Positions 36,533 to 44,984 of a stretch of DNA of 64,000 bases are shown here, in pieces (position 1 is the first letter of the stretch; each line of letters opens with the position of its first letter). This stretch comes from Mycobacterium pseudokansasii. Its GTDB lineage: Bacteria > Actinomycetota > Actinomycetes > Mycobacteriales > Mycobacteriaceae. The notes below the pieces were generated by a model. That model was not told the origin of the DNA and made no database searches. It saw only the letters and a list, made by a program, of their open reading frames with translations. A program made the translations under genes and the position numbers. Location: positions 744,001 through 808,000 of the forward strand of contig NZ_UPHU01000001.1 of assembly GCF_900566075.1 (NCBI RefSeq), written 5' to 3'.

Positions 36533-37675
36533 ATGAGCCTGGCTTTTCATTGGTTTCTGCCGACGTACGGCGATTCTCGCAATCTGGTTGCGGGTGGGCA
36601 CGGTACCGCGATGCGTGGCGACCGGCCCGCGACGCTGAAGTACCTGCACCAGATCTGTGCGGCCGCCGAAACCAACGGTTTCGAGGCGGTGCTCACCCCC
36701 ACCGGGTTGTGGTGCGAGGACGCGTGGCTGACGACGGCGATGCTGGTCGAGCGCACCGAGACGCTGAAGTTTCTGGTCGCCCTGCGTCCCGGCCTGACCA
36801 GTCCCACCCTGGCCGCCCAGATGGCCGGCACCTTCCAGCGCCAGTCCGGTGGCCGGCTGCTGCTCAACGTCGTCACCGGCGGTGAACCGCACGAGCAGCG
36901 CGCCTACGGGGACTTCTTGGACAAACAGTCGCGGTATGCCCGCACCGGGGAATTCCTGCACGTGGTGCGGCAACTGTGGACGTCGAGTGAGCCGGTGACC
37001 TTCACCGGCGACCACATCCGTGTGGAAGGCGCGGCGCTGAACAACCGGCCCGACCCGGTTCCCGCGGTGTTTTTCGGCGGATCGTCCGGCTCTGCCGGGC
37101 CGGTCGCAGCGAAGTATTCCGACGTCTACCTCACCTGGGGCGAGCCGGTGGGCGCGGTCGGCGACAAACTGGACTGGATTGGCGGGCTGGCGGCCGAGCA
37201 CGGCCGAACCCTGCAGTACGGCTTACGGATTCACGTCATCAGCCGGGACACCTCCGCGCAGGCCTGGGCGGAGGCCGATCGGCTGCTCGCCGGTGTCGAC
37301 CCGGCAGATGTCACCAGGATGCAGGCCAACCTGGCGCGCAGCGAGTCGGAGGGACAGCGCCGCATGGTCGAGTTGCGCGGCGGCAACAACGACCGGCTGG
37401 TGATCGCGCCCAACCTGTGGGCCGGGGTCGGCCTGGTGCGCGGCGGGGCGGGCACCGCGCTGGTCGGGTCGCACGACGAGGTCGCCGACCGGTTGGCCGA
37501 GTATGCGCAGTTGGGCATCACCCACTTCGTCCTGTCGGGATATCCGCACCTGGAAGAGGCCTACTGGTTCGGTGAAGGCGTGCTGCCGCTGCTCGAGCGC
37601 AGGGGTCTGTGGGCGCGGCCCAACGATCAGTCGACACCGGCCCCGATGCCGTTGGCGGTTGTCTCGGCGCATTAG
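36533..37675 (+). CDS. ssuD: FMNH2-dependent LLM-family monooxygenase, SsuD (alkanesulfonate monooxygenase) type
   Basis: This 380-residue luciferase-like TIM-barrel protein has strong SsuD character: LAFHWFLPTYGDSRNLV at the start, ETNGFEAVLTPTGLWCEDAW, FLVALRPGLTSPTLAAQMAG, RLLLNVVTGGEPHEQRAYGD, and PAVFFGGSSGSAGPVAAKY. SsuD releases sulfite from alkanesulfonates under sulfur limitation. ATG 36533 has an AGAGGA site upstream. No SsuABC transporter and no SsuE reductase adjoin it, so it is an orphan. A different LLM substrate is possible. Confidence 0.87.
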   Translation: MSLAFHWFLPTYGDSRNLVAGGHGTAMRGDRPATLKYLHQICAAAETNGFEAVLTPTGLWCEDAWLTTAMLVERTETLKFLVALRPGLTSPTLAAQMAGTFQRQSGGRLLLNVVTGGEPHEQRAYGDFLDKQSRYARTGEFLHVVRQLWTSSEPVTFTGDHIRVEGAALNNRPDPVPAVFFGGSSGSAGPVAAKYSDVYLTWGEPVGAVGDKLDWIGGLAAEHGRTLQYGLRIHVISRDTSAQAWAEADRLLAGVDPADVTRMQANLARSESEGQRRMVELRGGNNDRLVIAPNLWAGVGLVRGGAGTALVGSHDEVADRLAEYAQLGITHFVLSGYPHLEEAYWFGEGVLPLLERRGLWARPNDQSTPAPMPLAVVSAH

Positions 37676-37695
37676 CGCCGTATCGCTTTACCCTG

Positions 37696-37716
37696 CCCGC
37701 CAGGTGATTTGGCGGG
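37696..37716. terminator. 7-bp hairpin downstream of the ssuD-like gene
   Basis: CCCGCCA and TGGCGGG arms flank a 7-nt loop and begin about 20 bp after the stop codon at 37675, followed by TTGATCGG. Its position and shape fit a mycobacterial intrinsic terminator without a T-run. Confidence 0.45.
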
Positions 37717-37827
37717 TTGATCGGTGCGCCACATGGCGCCGTACCGGCGTTCCCTCGCCCATCTTTTTGTAGACGCTTGCGTTCCCTGCGTGCGTCGATT
37801 AGGCTGCGGATTTAGTGAACGACACCG

Positions 37828-37835
37828 TATACAAT
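37828..37835 (+). promoter_or_regulatory. Candidate -10 promoter element of the methyltransferase gene
   Basis: TATACAAT stands out in G+C-rich DNA and matches the mycobacterial SigA -10 pattern TANNNT. It lies 43-50 bp before the chosen ATG at 37878. A convincing -35 element is not seen, which is common in mycobacteria. If transcription starts a few bases downstream, an upstream GTG at 37815 cannot be the start codon. Confidence 0.4.
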
Positions 37836-37877
37836 CTGCGCATGCCGTTCCCTGTCGGAGAAGGAAGCGAGAAGAAC

Positions 37878-38621
37878 ATGACAATCGAGACCAACGTTGC
37901 CGGATTCGAGCCGTTGTACGGCGACGCGGAACTGGCCGAGGGACTGATCCCGTGGGACATCGGCGGACCGCAGCCCGTCGTCGAGCAGCTGGTCGCCTAT
38001 GGCGCCATCCGCGGCGAGGTCCTCGACCCGGGCACGGGTCCCGGCTACCATGCGATTCACTATGCGTCGCAAGGGTTTTCGGTGACCGGGATTGACGGGT
38101 CGCCCTCGGCCATCGAGCGGGCCAGGCGCAACGCGGAACGCGCCGGCGTCACAGTCGACTTCCAGGTGGCCGATGCCACTCGCCTGGACGGCTTCGAGGG
38201 CCGCTTCGACACCGTGGTGGACAGCGCTTTCTATCACGTCTTCCTGGGCGACGAGGCCACCCAGACGCGTTACGCGCAGGCGCTGCACCGGGCCACCAAA
38301 CCCGGGGCACGGCTCTACATGTTCGAGTTCAGCCCGCACAACGTCAACGGCATCCAATGGGCCGGCATCCCGGCGGACAATTTCGACCGGGTGCTGGGCG
38401 CAAGCGGGTGGCGCGTGGATTACCTGGGTGGCACCACCTATCAAGCACGCTTCCTGCCAAAGACTTTCGATGCCATGACCAAAGTGGTTTCGGAAAGTCA
38501 GGACGAGATGCTCGAGCGCATGCGACCGCTCATGCAGCAGTTGAACGTCCTGCAGCCGCTGCTGCAGGACCACCGGGTACACATTCCGGTGTGGTCGGTG
38601 GTGGCCACCCGCCGGGACTGA
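37878..38621 (+). CDS. Class I SAM-dependent methyltransferase
   Basis: This 247-residue protein has the SAM-binding motif EVLDPGTGPGYHAIHYASQG, acidic loop VTGIDGSPSAIERARRNAE, motif II VADATRLDGFEGRFDTVVDS and post-motif YHVFLGDEA. It resembles small-molecule methyltransferases of the thiopurine/UbiE-like group common in mycobacteria. I start at ATG 37878, after GAAGGAAGCGAGAAG. An in-frame GTG at 37815 is less likely because it precedes the candidate -10 element. The gene is monocistronic between a monooxygenase and a stress-protein pseudogene; the substrate is unknown. Confidence 0.82.
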   Translation: MTIETNVAGFEPLYGDAELAEGLIPWDIGGPQPVVEQLVAYGAIRGEVLDPGTGPGYHAIHYASQGFSVTGIDGSPSAIERARRNAERAGVTVDFQVADATRLDGFEGRFDTVVDSAFYHVFLGDEATQTRYAQALHRATKPGARLYMFEFSPHNVNGIQWAGIPADNFDRVLGASGWRVDYLGGTTYQARFLPKTFDAMTKVVSESQDEMLERMRPLMQQLNVLQPLLQDHRVHIPVWSVVATRRD

Positions 38622-38651
38622 GGCCGCCGCCCGCCTGGACTGAGACCGCCG
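38608..38651. repeat. Two tandem 22-bp copies spanning the methyltransferase stop codon
   Basis: CCCGCCGGGACTGAGGCCGC at 38608 recurs as CCCGCCTGGACTGAGACCGC at 38630, with two differences over 22 bp. The duplication copies the last codons and the stop of the methyltransferase. It has no evident function; it marks local slippage. Confidence 0.7.
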
Positions 38652-38826
38652 CGGTAGTAGCCAAACCCTCATGAGTCCAACGGTTTTCGCGTCACCGCCG
38701 GTCAGGCCGGTACGCCGGCAGCCGGTCCGCGCTCGACGTGTGACGGGTGACCGGACGATTAGCGACCAATGCCTCCCGACGCCGCGGCCGACGTTTGCTT
38801 AACGTCTGTGGTGAGGAGGTGCGCGA

Positions 38827-39706
38827 GTGCCGGTGGATGCGATTGTGGGATACGACGGCTCGCCGGGTGCGAGCGCGGCGATAGCTGCCGGCGCATTGTT
38901 GTTTCCCGGGGCGCACGGGTGGACCACCTATCTATGGGTTCCGCCGTTCGCGAGTGACAAGGTTCGTCGGCGGCTGTGCCCCATGGCTCGCGACGCAAAC
39001 GAGCTGGCTGAAATGGTCGAGCGCGAGGGTGAGTGCGAGGCCCAGCGAATAGTCGGGATGGGCGTGACGCTGGCTCGCGCCGCCGGGTGGCATGCCGAGC
39101 GGCTGCTGAGGCGGACCTGGGGTCCGGAGGGGCTGCGAATCGCGCAAGCGGTCGACGACGTGCAGGCGGACCTGGTGGTTGTCGGGGCTCGCGGGTTCGG
39201 AGGTACCCAAGCGGTGCTGGGCAGCGTGTCCGACATGGTGCTGCATTACTTGCCCCCGGCCGGTGGTCGTGGTACCGCATCCGATGCTGTCAGCCGAGTA
39301 CGAAGCGCTCGCCAACGGACCGATCCTCGTCGGCTGGGACGGCTCGAGCGGTGCCGCTACGGCGTTGGCGGCGGCCAAGCGGCTGTGCCCGCGGCGAGAT
39401 GTGTTGCTGATAGCCGTCGGCGACGGCCCAGCGCCCGGACCGCCGGTCGATCCCTCGGGAGCGGTAGCCGCAGACGTGCTTCGGTTGACCGTCAACCGCG
39501 GTCATGGTTTGCGTGCCCGTGCCGTCTCGGAAGCACTGGTGGCGGCCGCCGACGACCACAATGCGGCTCTGGTGGTCGTCGGATCGCGAGGACGCTCCGG
39601 TGCTCGGGACGTCGTGCTGGGCAGCGTAGCCGTGGGAACCGTGCACCACTCCCATCGACCGGTGATGGTCGTCCCGGGCGGGTGGGAGGTCGTCTCCGGA
39701 TCGTGA
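38827..39706 (+). pseudogene. Tandem universal stress protein gene, frameshifted
   Basis: Two universal stress protein domains of a roughly 293-residue protein are encoded in two frames. The first (from GTG 38827, with GGAGG upstream) runs PVDAIVGYDGSPGASAA to VVVGARGFGGTQAVLGSVSD. The second runs GPILVGWDGSSGAATALAAA to VVVGSRGRSGARDVVLGSVA and VMVVPGGWEV, stop at 39706. The frame is lost at a C5 run (39253-39257): removing one C gives LHYLPRPVVVVPHPM, the expected junction. Both ATP-binding loops are intact. It lies next to a ctpF relative that is also broken. A sequencing error in the homopolymer is the main alternative. Confidence 0.85.
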
Positions 39707-39776
39707 TCGGCCGGCCCGGGCCGGCAGCGGTGCCGCGGCCCCCGCCGGCACTGTGAAACGAACAGGTGGTTGGTCA

Positions 39777-39845
39777 GTGCGCAAGGGTCGCAAGGGTCGC
39801 AAGGGTCGCAAGGGTCGCAAGGGTCGCAAGGGTCGCAAGGGGTAG
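39777..39845 (+). other. Repeat-encoded mini-ORF, Met-(Arg-Lys-Gly)7
   Basis: GTG 39777 followed by seven CGC-AAG-GGT/GGG triplets and TAG encodes a 22-residue peptide with 14 basic residues. AGGTGG lies about 7-12 bases upstream. It ends 15 bp before the ATPase start. Any 9-bp repeat yields open frames, so coding is uncertain, but its place is that of an upstream leader of a P-type ATPase gene. Confidence 0.35.
39780..39842. repeat. 9-bp tandem repeat, about seven copies
   Basis: The unit GCAAGGGTC is repeated six times without change from 39781 to 39834 and continues partially to 39841. It lies in the 5' untranslated region of the ctpF-like gene. As a pure short tandem repeat it should vary in copy number between isolates. 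Confidence 0.9.
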
Positions 39846-39860
39846 CGAGGGGTGAGGTGA

Positions 39861-42614
39861 GTGCCGGAATCCACGGCTCATCACGGTTTGCCGGTGCATG
39901 AAGTGGTGCTGCTCGTGGAGACCGATCCGCACCGCGGGCTGTCCGGCGGCGAAGCGGCGGAGCGATTGCAGCGCTTCGGACCCAACACGTTGCCGATGGC
40001 TGCGCGGGGCAGCGTGCTGGTGCGCATTCTGCGGCAGTTTCACCATCCGCTCATCTACGTTCTGCTCGCCGCGGGGCTGATTACCGCGGGCCTGCGGGAA
40101 TACGTCGATTCCGCCGTGATCTTGGGCGTGGTTGTCGTCAACGCCATCGTGGGTTTCATCCCAAGAATCCAAGGCCTAGGCCGCGCTGGAGGGATTGCGG
40201 TCCATGGTGCGCACCCAGGCCAAGGTGGTCCGTGGCGGCCACGAGCGCACCGTGCCGTCGGCGGACCTGGTTCCCGGGGACCTCGTGCTGCTGGAGAGCG
40301 GCGACAAAGTGCCGGCCGACCTGCGGCTGGTGCGGGCAACCGAACTGCACGTCAACGAATCAGCGCTCACCGGAGAGTCGGTGCCGGTCCATAAGGACGC
40401 GGTCGCACTACCGGAGGCCACTCCGGTCGCCGATCGCCGCAATATGGTCTACTCCGGCACCCTGGTGACCGCGGGGCACGCCGCCGGCATCGCCGTCGCG
40501 ACCGGCGCCGAAACGGAACTGGGTGAAATTCATCGGCTGGTCGGTGCCGCGGAAACCCTGATGACGCCGCTGACCGCGAAGCTGGCCTGGTTCAGCAAGG
40601 TCCTGACCATCGCCATCCTGGCCCTGGCGGCGGTCACCTTCGCCGCGGGATTGCTGCGCCGCCAGGATGCCGTCGAAACCTTCACCGCGGCGATCGCCCT
40701 CGCGGTCGGGGCCATCCCCGAAGGCCTGCCGGCCGCCGTCACCATCACGCTGGCTATCGGTGTGGCCCGAATGGCCAAGCGCCGCGCGGTGATTCGCCGG
40801 CTGCCGGCGGTGGAGACGCTGGGCAGCACCACCGTCATCTGCAGCGACAAGACCGGAACGCTGACCGAGAACCAGATGACCGTCCAGGCGATCTGGACTC
40901 CCGACGGCATGGTCGAGGTGACCGGAACGGGCTATGCGCCCGACGGTGTCCTGCAGGATCGCGACGGCGCCCCTGTGTCGGTGGATGCCCATGCGGCACT
41001 GCGCTGGTCACTGATCGCCGGTGCGCGCTGCAACGACGCGGCACTGAGCCACGACGATGGGCACTGGAGTGTTATCGGTGACCCGACCGAGGGCGCGATG
41101 CTGGTCGTCGCGGCCAAGGCTGGGCTCGATGTGGAGCGCGCCGCCGCGGGCATGCCGCGGGTGGCGGCCATCCCGTTCAGCTCCGAGCGCCAGTACATGG
41201 CCACCCTGCATCGTGACGGCGCTGACCACGTGGTGCTGGCCAAGGGCGCGGTGGAGCGGATGCTCGAGTTGAGCAGCACGCAGCTGGGTGCCGACGGCGC
41301 GTTGCGTCCGCTGGACCGCGCGACGGTGTTGCGGGCCGCCGACCTACTCAGCGCCCGGGGTCTACGGGTACTGGCCACTGCCGTCCGCGCCGGAAGCGAG
41401 CCCGGCGAATTCGACGACGATGCGCTGCCGGGCACGTTGGCGTTCACCGGGCTGCAGGCAATGCTTGATCCTCCTCGGGCCGCCGCGTCATCCGCTGTCG
41501 CGGCCTGTCACACCGCCGGTATCGCGGTCAAGATGATCACCGGTGACCACGCCGGTACCGCTACAGCGATCGCGGCCAAGGTCGGATTGCTCGACGACGA
41601 GGAACCGACCGCGGGCGCGGTGCTCACCGGTGCTGAGTTGGCCGCCCTGAGTAGCGACGAGTATCCCGACGCGGTGGATCGGGCCACGCTATTCGCCCGG
41701 GTATCGCCGGAGCAGAAGCTGCGGCTCGTGCAGGCGTTGCAGGCCAGGGGTCACGTGGTCGCCATGACCGGTGACGGCGTCAACGACGCACCGGCCTTGC
41801 GGCAGGCCAACATCGGCGTCGCGATGGGACTCGGTGGCACCGAGGTCGCCAAGGACGCCGCCGACATGGTGTTGACCGACGACGACTTCGCCACCATCGA
41901 GGCCGCGGTCGAAGAGGGCCGCGGGGTCTTCGACAATCTGACGAAGTTCATCACCTGGACGCTGCCCACCAACATCGGTGAGGGACTGGTGATCCTGGTT
42001 GCGATCGCAGTCGGCGCCGCCCTGCCGATACTGCCGACCCAGATTCTGTGGATCACCATGACCACCGCGATCGCGCTCGGCCTCATGCTCGCCTTCGAGC
42101 CCAAGGAAGCCGGCATCATGACTCGTCCGCCGCGCGATCCCGACCAGCCGCTGCTGACCCGGGGCCTGGTGGCGCGGATTCTGCTGGTCGCCACCATGCT
42201 GGTCGCCACTGCCTGGTGGTTGTTCGAATGGGAAATCGGCAAGGGCGTCAGCGTCGAAGCGGCCCGGACCGCGGCGCTGAACCTCTTTGTGGTGGTTGAG
42301 GCGTTTTACCTGTTCAGCTGCCGGTCGCTGACCCACTCGGCCTTCCGATCGGCATCTTCTCCAACCGCTGGATCATCGTGGGCGTGACCGTGCAGGCCAT
42401 CGCTCAACTTGCCATCACCCATCTACCCGCGATGAACGCGGTGTTCGGTACCGCACCGATCGGGGCGCGCGCCTGGATGCGGATCTTCGCCGTCGCCACG
42501 GTCGTCACCCTCGTCGTGGCCGCCGACAAGCTGCTGCGCAGGAGCCGTGGCGCGCACCGCACAGGAGAACACGATCGCTCACGAGGCGCCGCGCCAACTG
42601 GCGGCGATCGCTGA
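39861..42614 (+). pseudogene. ctpF: CtpF-type P-type cation ATPase, broken by two frameshifts and a stop
   Basis: The DNA encodes a P2A-type cation ATPase of about 900 residues closely resembling CtpF (Rv1997), but not in one frame. The N-terminus (HHGLPVHEVVLLVETDPHRG) runs in frame from GTG 39861 to a C-run at 40160-40162, where one extra C breaks GFIQESKA. Three codons later TAG (40177-40179) replaces the Glu codon expected from CtpF. The central part is intact: ALTGESVPVH, the phosphorylation motif SDKTGTLTENQ, KMITGDHAGTA and AMTGDGVNDAPA. Near 42346 a base is missing, moving IGIFSNRWIIVGV and the last helices to another frame. Three lesions argue for true decay. Confidence 0.9.
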
Positions 42615-42714
42615 CAACTACTGCTAGCGTCCGGTAATGCGGCGGACGCAGAACCGAGCGCATCGCGTGGCTCGCACGAACACCGAGGGTGGGCCGGCCC
42701 GCCCGCCTTCGGGT

Positions 42715-44064
42715 ATGACTTCTCAACTGCGCCAAGGGCTGTCACAGCGTCAGCTCAACATGATCGCCATCGGTGGGGTGATCGGCGCCGGCTTATTCGT
42801 CGGCTCCGGCGTGGTGATCCAGGCGACCGGGCCCGCGGCCTTCCTGACCTACGCGATGTGCGGGGTGCTGATCGTGCTGGTGATGCGGATGCTCGGGGAG
42901 ATGGCTACCGCGAACCCGTCCACCGGTTCCTTTGCGGATTACGCGGCCAAGGCCCTGGGGGGCTGGGCCGGGTTTTCGGTGGGCTGGCTGTATTGGTACT
43001 TCTGGGTGATCGTCGTCGGTTTTGAGGCCGTGGCCGGCGGCAAGGTGCTGGCCTACTGGTTTCCTGCGCCGCTGTGGCTGTTGTCGTTATGTCTGATGGT
43101 GCTGATGACCGCGACCAACTTGTTCTCGGTGTCGTCGTTTGGTGAGTTCGAATTCTGGTTCGCCGGAATCAAAGTCGCGACCATCATGATCTTTCTCGGT
43201 GTCGGCACGGCTTTCGTGCTTGGGTTCTTGCCGGGCCATGATCTAGATTTCGCCAATCTCAGCGCGCATGGCGGGTTTTTCCCGAAGGGTGTCGGGGCGG
43301 TCTTCGCCGCCATCGTGGTGGTGATCTTTTCCATGGTCGGCGCCGAGGTGGTCACCATCGCCGCGGCCGAAAGTCGAGACCCGCAGCGCGCGATACACCG
43401 AGCCACCAACTCGGTGGTGGCGCGGATCGCGATCTTCTTCGTCGGCTCGGTATTTCTGGTGGTCGTGATCTTGCCTTGGGACTCAGTGGAACTCGGCGCC
43501 TCGCCGTACGTCGCGGCCCTCAAGCACATGGGTCTTGCCGGCGCGGACCAGATCATGAACGCGGTGGTGCTCACCGCGGTGCTCTCCTGTCTCAACTCCG
43601 GCCTGTATACCGCGTCGCGGATGCTGTTCGTGCTTGCCGACCGGCGCGAGGCGCCGGCACTTCTGGTCAGGGTCGGCCGGCGCGGGGTACCGCACGTCGC
43701 CATCCTGTCCTCGTCGGCGGTGGGGTTCGGTTGCGTCGTCATGGCGTGGCTCGCGCCCGGCACGGTGTTCCTCTTCCTGCTCAACTCCTCAGGTGCGGTG
43801 ATCTTGTTCGTCTACCTGCTCATCGCGCTGTCGCAAATTATGCTGCGCCGCCGCACACCCGCCGAGAAGCTGAGGGTGAAAATGTGGTTCTTCCCGGCGC
43901 TGTCGATCCTCACGGTCGCCGGAATCGTCGCCGTACTGGTGCAAATGGCGTTCGAACGCACCGCGCGCACCCAGCTGTGGCTCAGCCTGCTGTCCTGGTT
44001 GGTGGTGGTCGCGGTCTACTTCGTCGCCAAGAAGACGACGCGCAGACTCTTGCGCCGCGTGTGA
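42715..44064 (+). CDS. gabP: Amino acid permease, GabP type (Rv0522 homologue)
   Basis: This 449-residue APC-family permease has twelve membrane segments. The conserved first helix motif is QLNMIAIGGVIGAGLFVGSG, followed by TGPAAFLTYAMCGVLIVLVM, and the helix 6 region VVVIFSMVGAEVVTIAAAES. It imports gamma-aminobutyrate or related amino acids by proton symport by homology. ATG 42715 gives an N-terminus like M. tuberculosis GabP; in-frame upstream starts at 42637 and 42667 would add Arg-rich residues. The next gene starts within 12 bp or overlaps. Confidence 0.9.
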   Translation: MTSQLRQGLSQRQLNMIAIGGVIGAGLFVGSGVVIQATGPAAFLTYAMCGVLIVLVMRMLGEMATANPSTGSFADYAAKALGGWAGFSVGWLYWYFWVIVVGFEAVAGGKVLAYWFPAPLWLLSLCLMVLMTATNLFSVSSFGEFEFWFAGIKVATIMIFLGVGTAFVLGFLPGHDLDFANLSAHGGFFPKGVGAVFAAIVVVIFSMVGAEVVTIAAAESRDPQRAIHRATNSVVARIAIFFVGSVFLVVVILPWDSVELGASPYVAALKHMGLAGADQIMNAVVLTAVLSCLNSGLYTASRMLFVLADRREAPALLVRVGRRGVPHVAILSSSAVGFGCVVMAWLAPGTVFLFLLNSSGAVILFVYLLIALSQIMLRRRTPAEKLRVKMWFFPALSILTVAGIVAVLVQMAFERTARTQLWLSLLSWLVVVAVYFVAKKTTRRLLRRV

Positions 44065-44075
44065 TACTGCAACGC

Positions 44076-44984
44076 ATGAGGACGGCCGGCGTTCGTCGCG
44101 GAACGAAATTGTTGCTTTCTCCCGCCGCGGCGCCGGAGACCGGTGGTCTGATAGCTCTGGCCGGTCTGCGGCTGCTGGCCGGCTTGATCTGGCTCTACAA
44201 CGTGGTCTGGAAACTGCCACCTGATTTCGGGCAGCGCAGCAACAGCGGGTTGTACCACTTCACCCATCTGGCGATCGAACATCCGGTGTTCAAACCATTC
44301 AGCTGGGCCGTCGAGCACCTGGTGCTGCCGTACTTCACCGCCTTCGGTTGGGCGGTGCTGGTCGCCGAGTCCGCGTTGGCGGTGCTCCTGCTGACCGGTA
44401 CGGCGGTGCGGCTGGCTGCCCTGATCGGCATCGGGCAGTCACTGGCGATAGGCCTTTCCGTCGCCGAGTCCCCCGGGGAATGGCCGTGGGCGTATGCGAT
44501 GCTGCTCGGCATCCACGTCGTCTTGTTATTCGTGGCGTCGACCCGGTACGCCGCCGTCGACGCCGTGCGCGCGGCGAGCACCCCATCGGCAGTCCGGTCG
44601 GCCGCGCAGCGGTTGCTGGCTGGTTGGGCAACCGTGCTGTTGCTGATCGGGCTGATCGCCGTGTGGCGCGGTCTTGCCGGTAGTTGGCCCGCCTACGTCG
44701 GCATCCGGCCGCTGGAATTCTCACTTGGCCAATACAATCTGCGCGGCGCCGTGGTGCTGATCGCGGTCGCAGTGGCGATGCTGGCAGCGGCTAAGGTCGG
44801 CCAGCGCGTGATCGCGATCGCGGCCGCCGCGGTAGCAGCGCTGGCCGCGGCCTCCATCTATGTCCAAGTAGCCGGGACTTCGGTATGGCTCGGTGGAACC
44901 AACACCACCGCAGTAGTTTTCGTCTGCGCGGCGGTGGTGAGTCTGGCAGCGGGGCCAAGAATCGGATGGACGAAAGGGGCGTGA
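44076..44984 (+). CDS. DoxX/TQO-small-subunit-like membrane protein
   Basis: This 302-residue protein has about seven to eight hydrophobic helices. The first part (GLRLLAGLIWLYNVVWKLPPDF) looks like a DoxX/DoxD domain, the family that includes a thiosulfate:quinone oxidoreductase subunit. A second helical bundle fills the C-terminal half. ATG 44076 lies 11 bp after gabP; a GTG at 44061 would overlap its stop. The TGA stop at 44982-44984 shares one base with the ATG of the acyl-CoA-dehydrogenase-like gene, so they are translationally coupled. A redox role in the membrane is inferred from family and context. Confidence 0.75.
   Translation: MRTAGVRRGTKLLLSPAAAPETGGLIALAGLRLLAGLIWLYNVVWKLPPDFGQRSNSGLYHFTHLAIEHPVFKPFSWAVEHLVLPYFTAFGWAVLVAESALAVLLLTGTAVRLAALIGIGQSLAIGLSVAESPGEWPWAYAMLLGIHVVLLFVASTRYAAVDAVRAASTPSAVRSAAQRLLAGWATVLLLIGLIAVWRGLAGSWPAYVGIRPLEFSLGQYNLRGAVVLIAVAVAMLAAAKVGQRVIAIAAAAVAALAAASIYVQVAGTSVWLGGTNTTAVVFVCAAVVSLAAGPRIGWTKGA

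Noticed and set aside
38640..38826. DosR-type palindrome upstream of the universal stress protein
   Set aside because: I looked for the GGGACT-AGTCCC pattern because USP and ctpF are DosR-regulated in M. tuberculosis, but found no convincing match.
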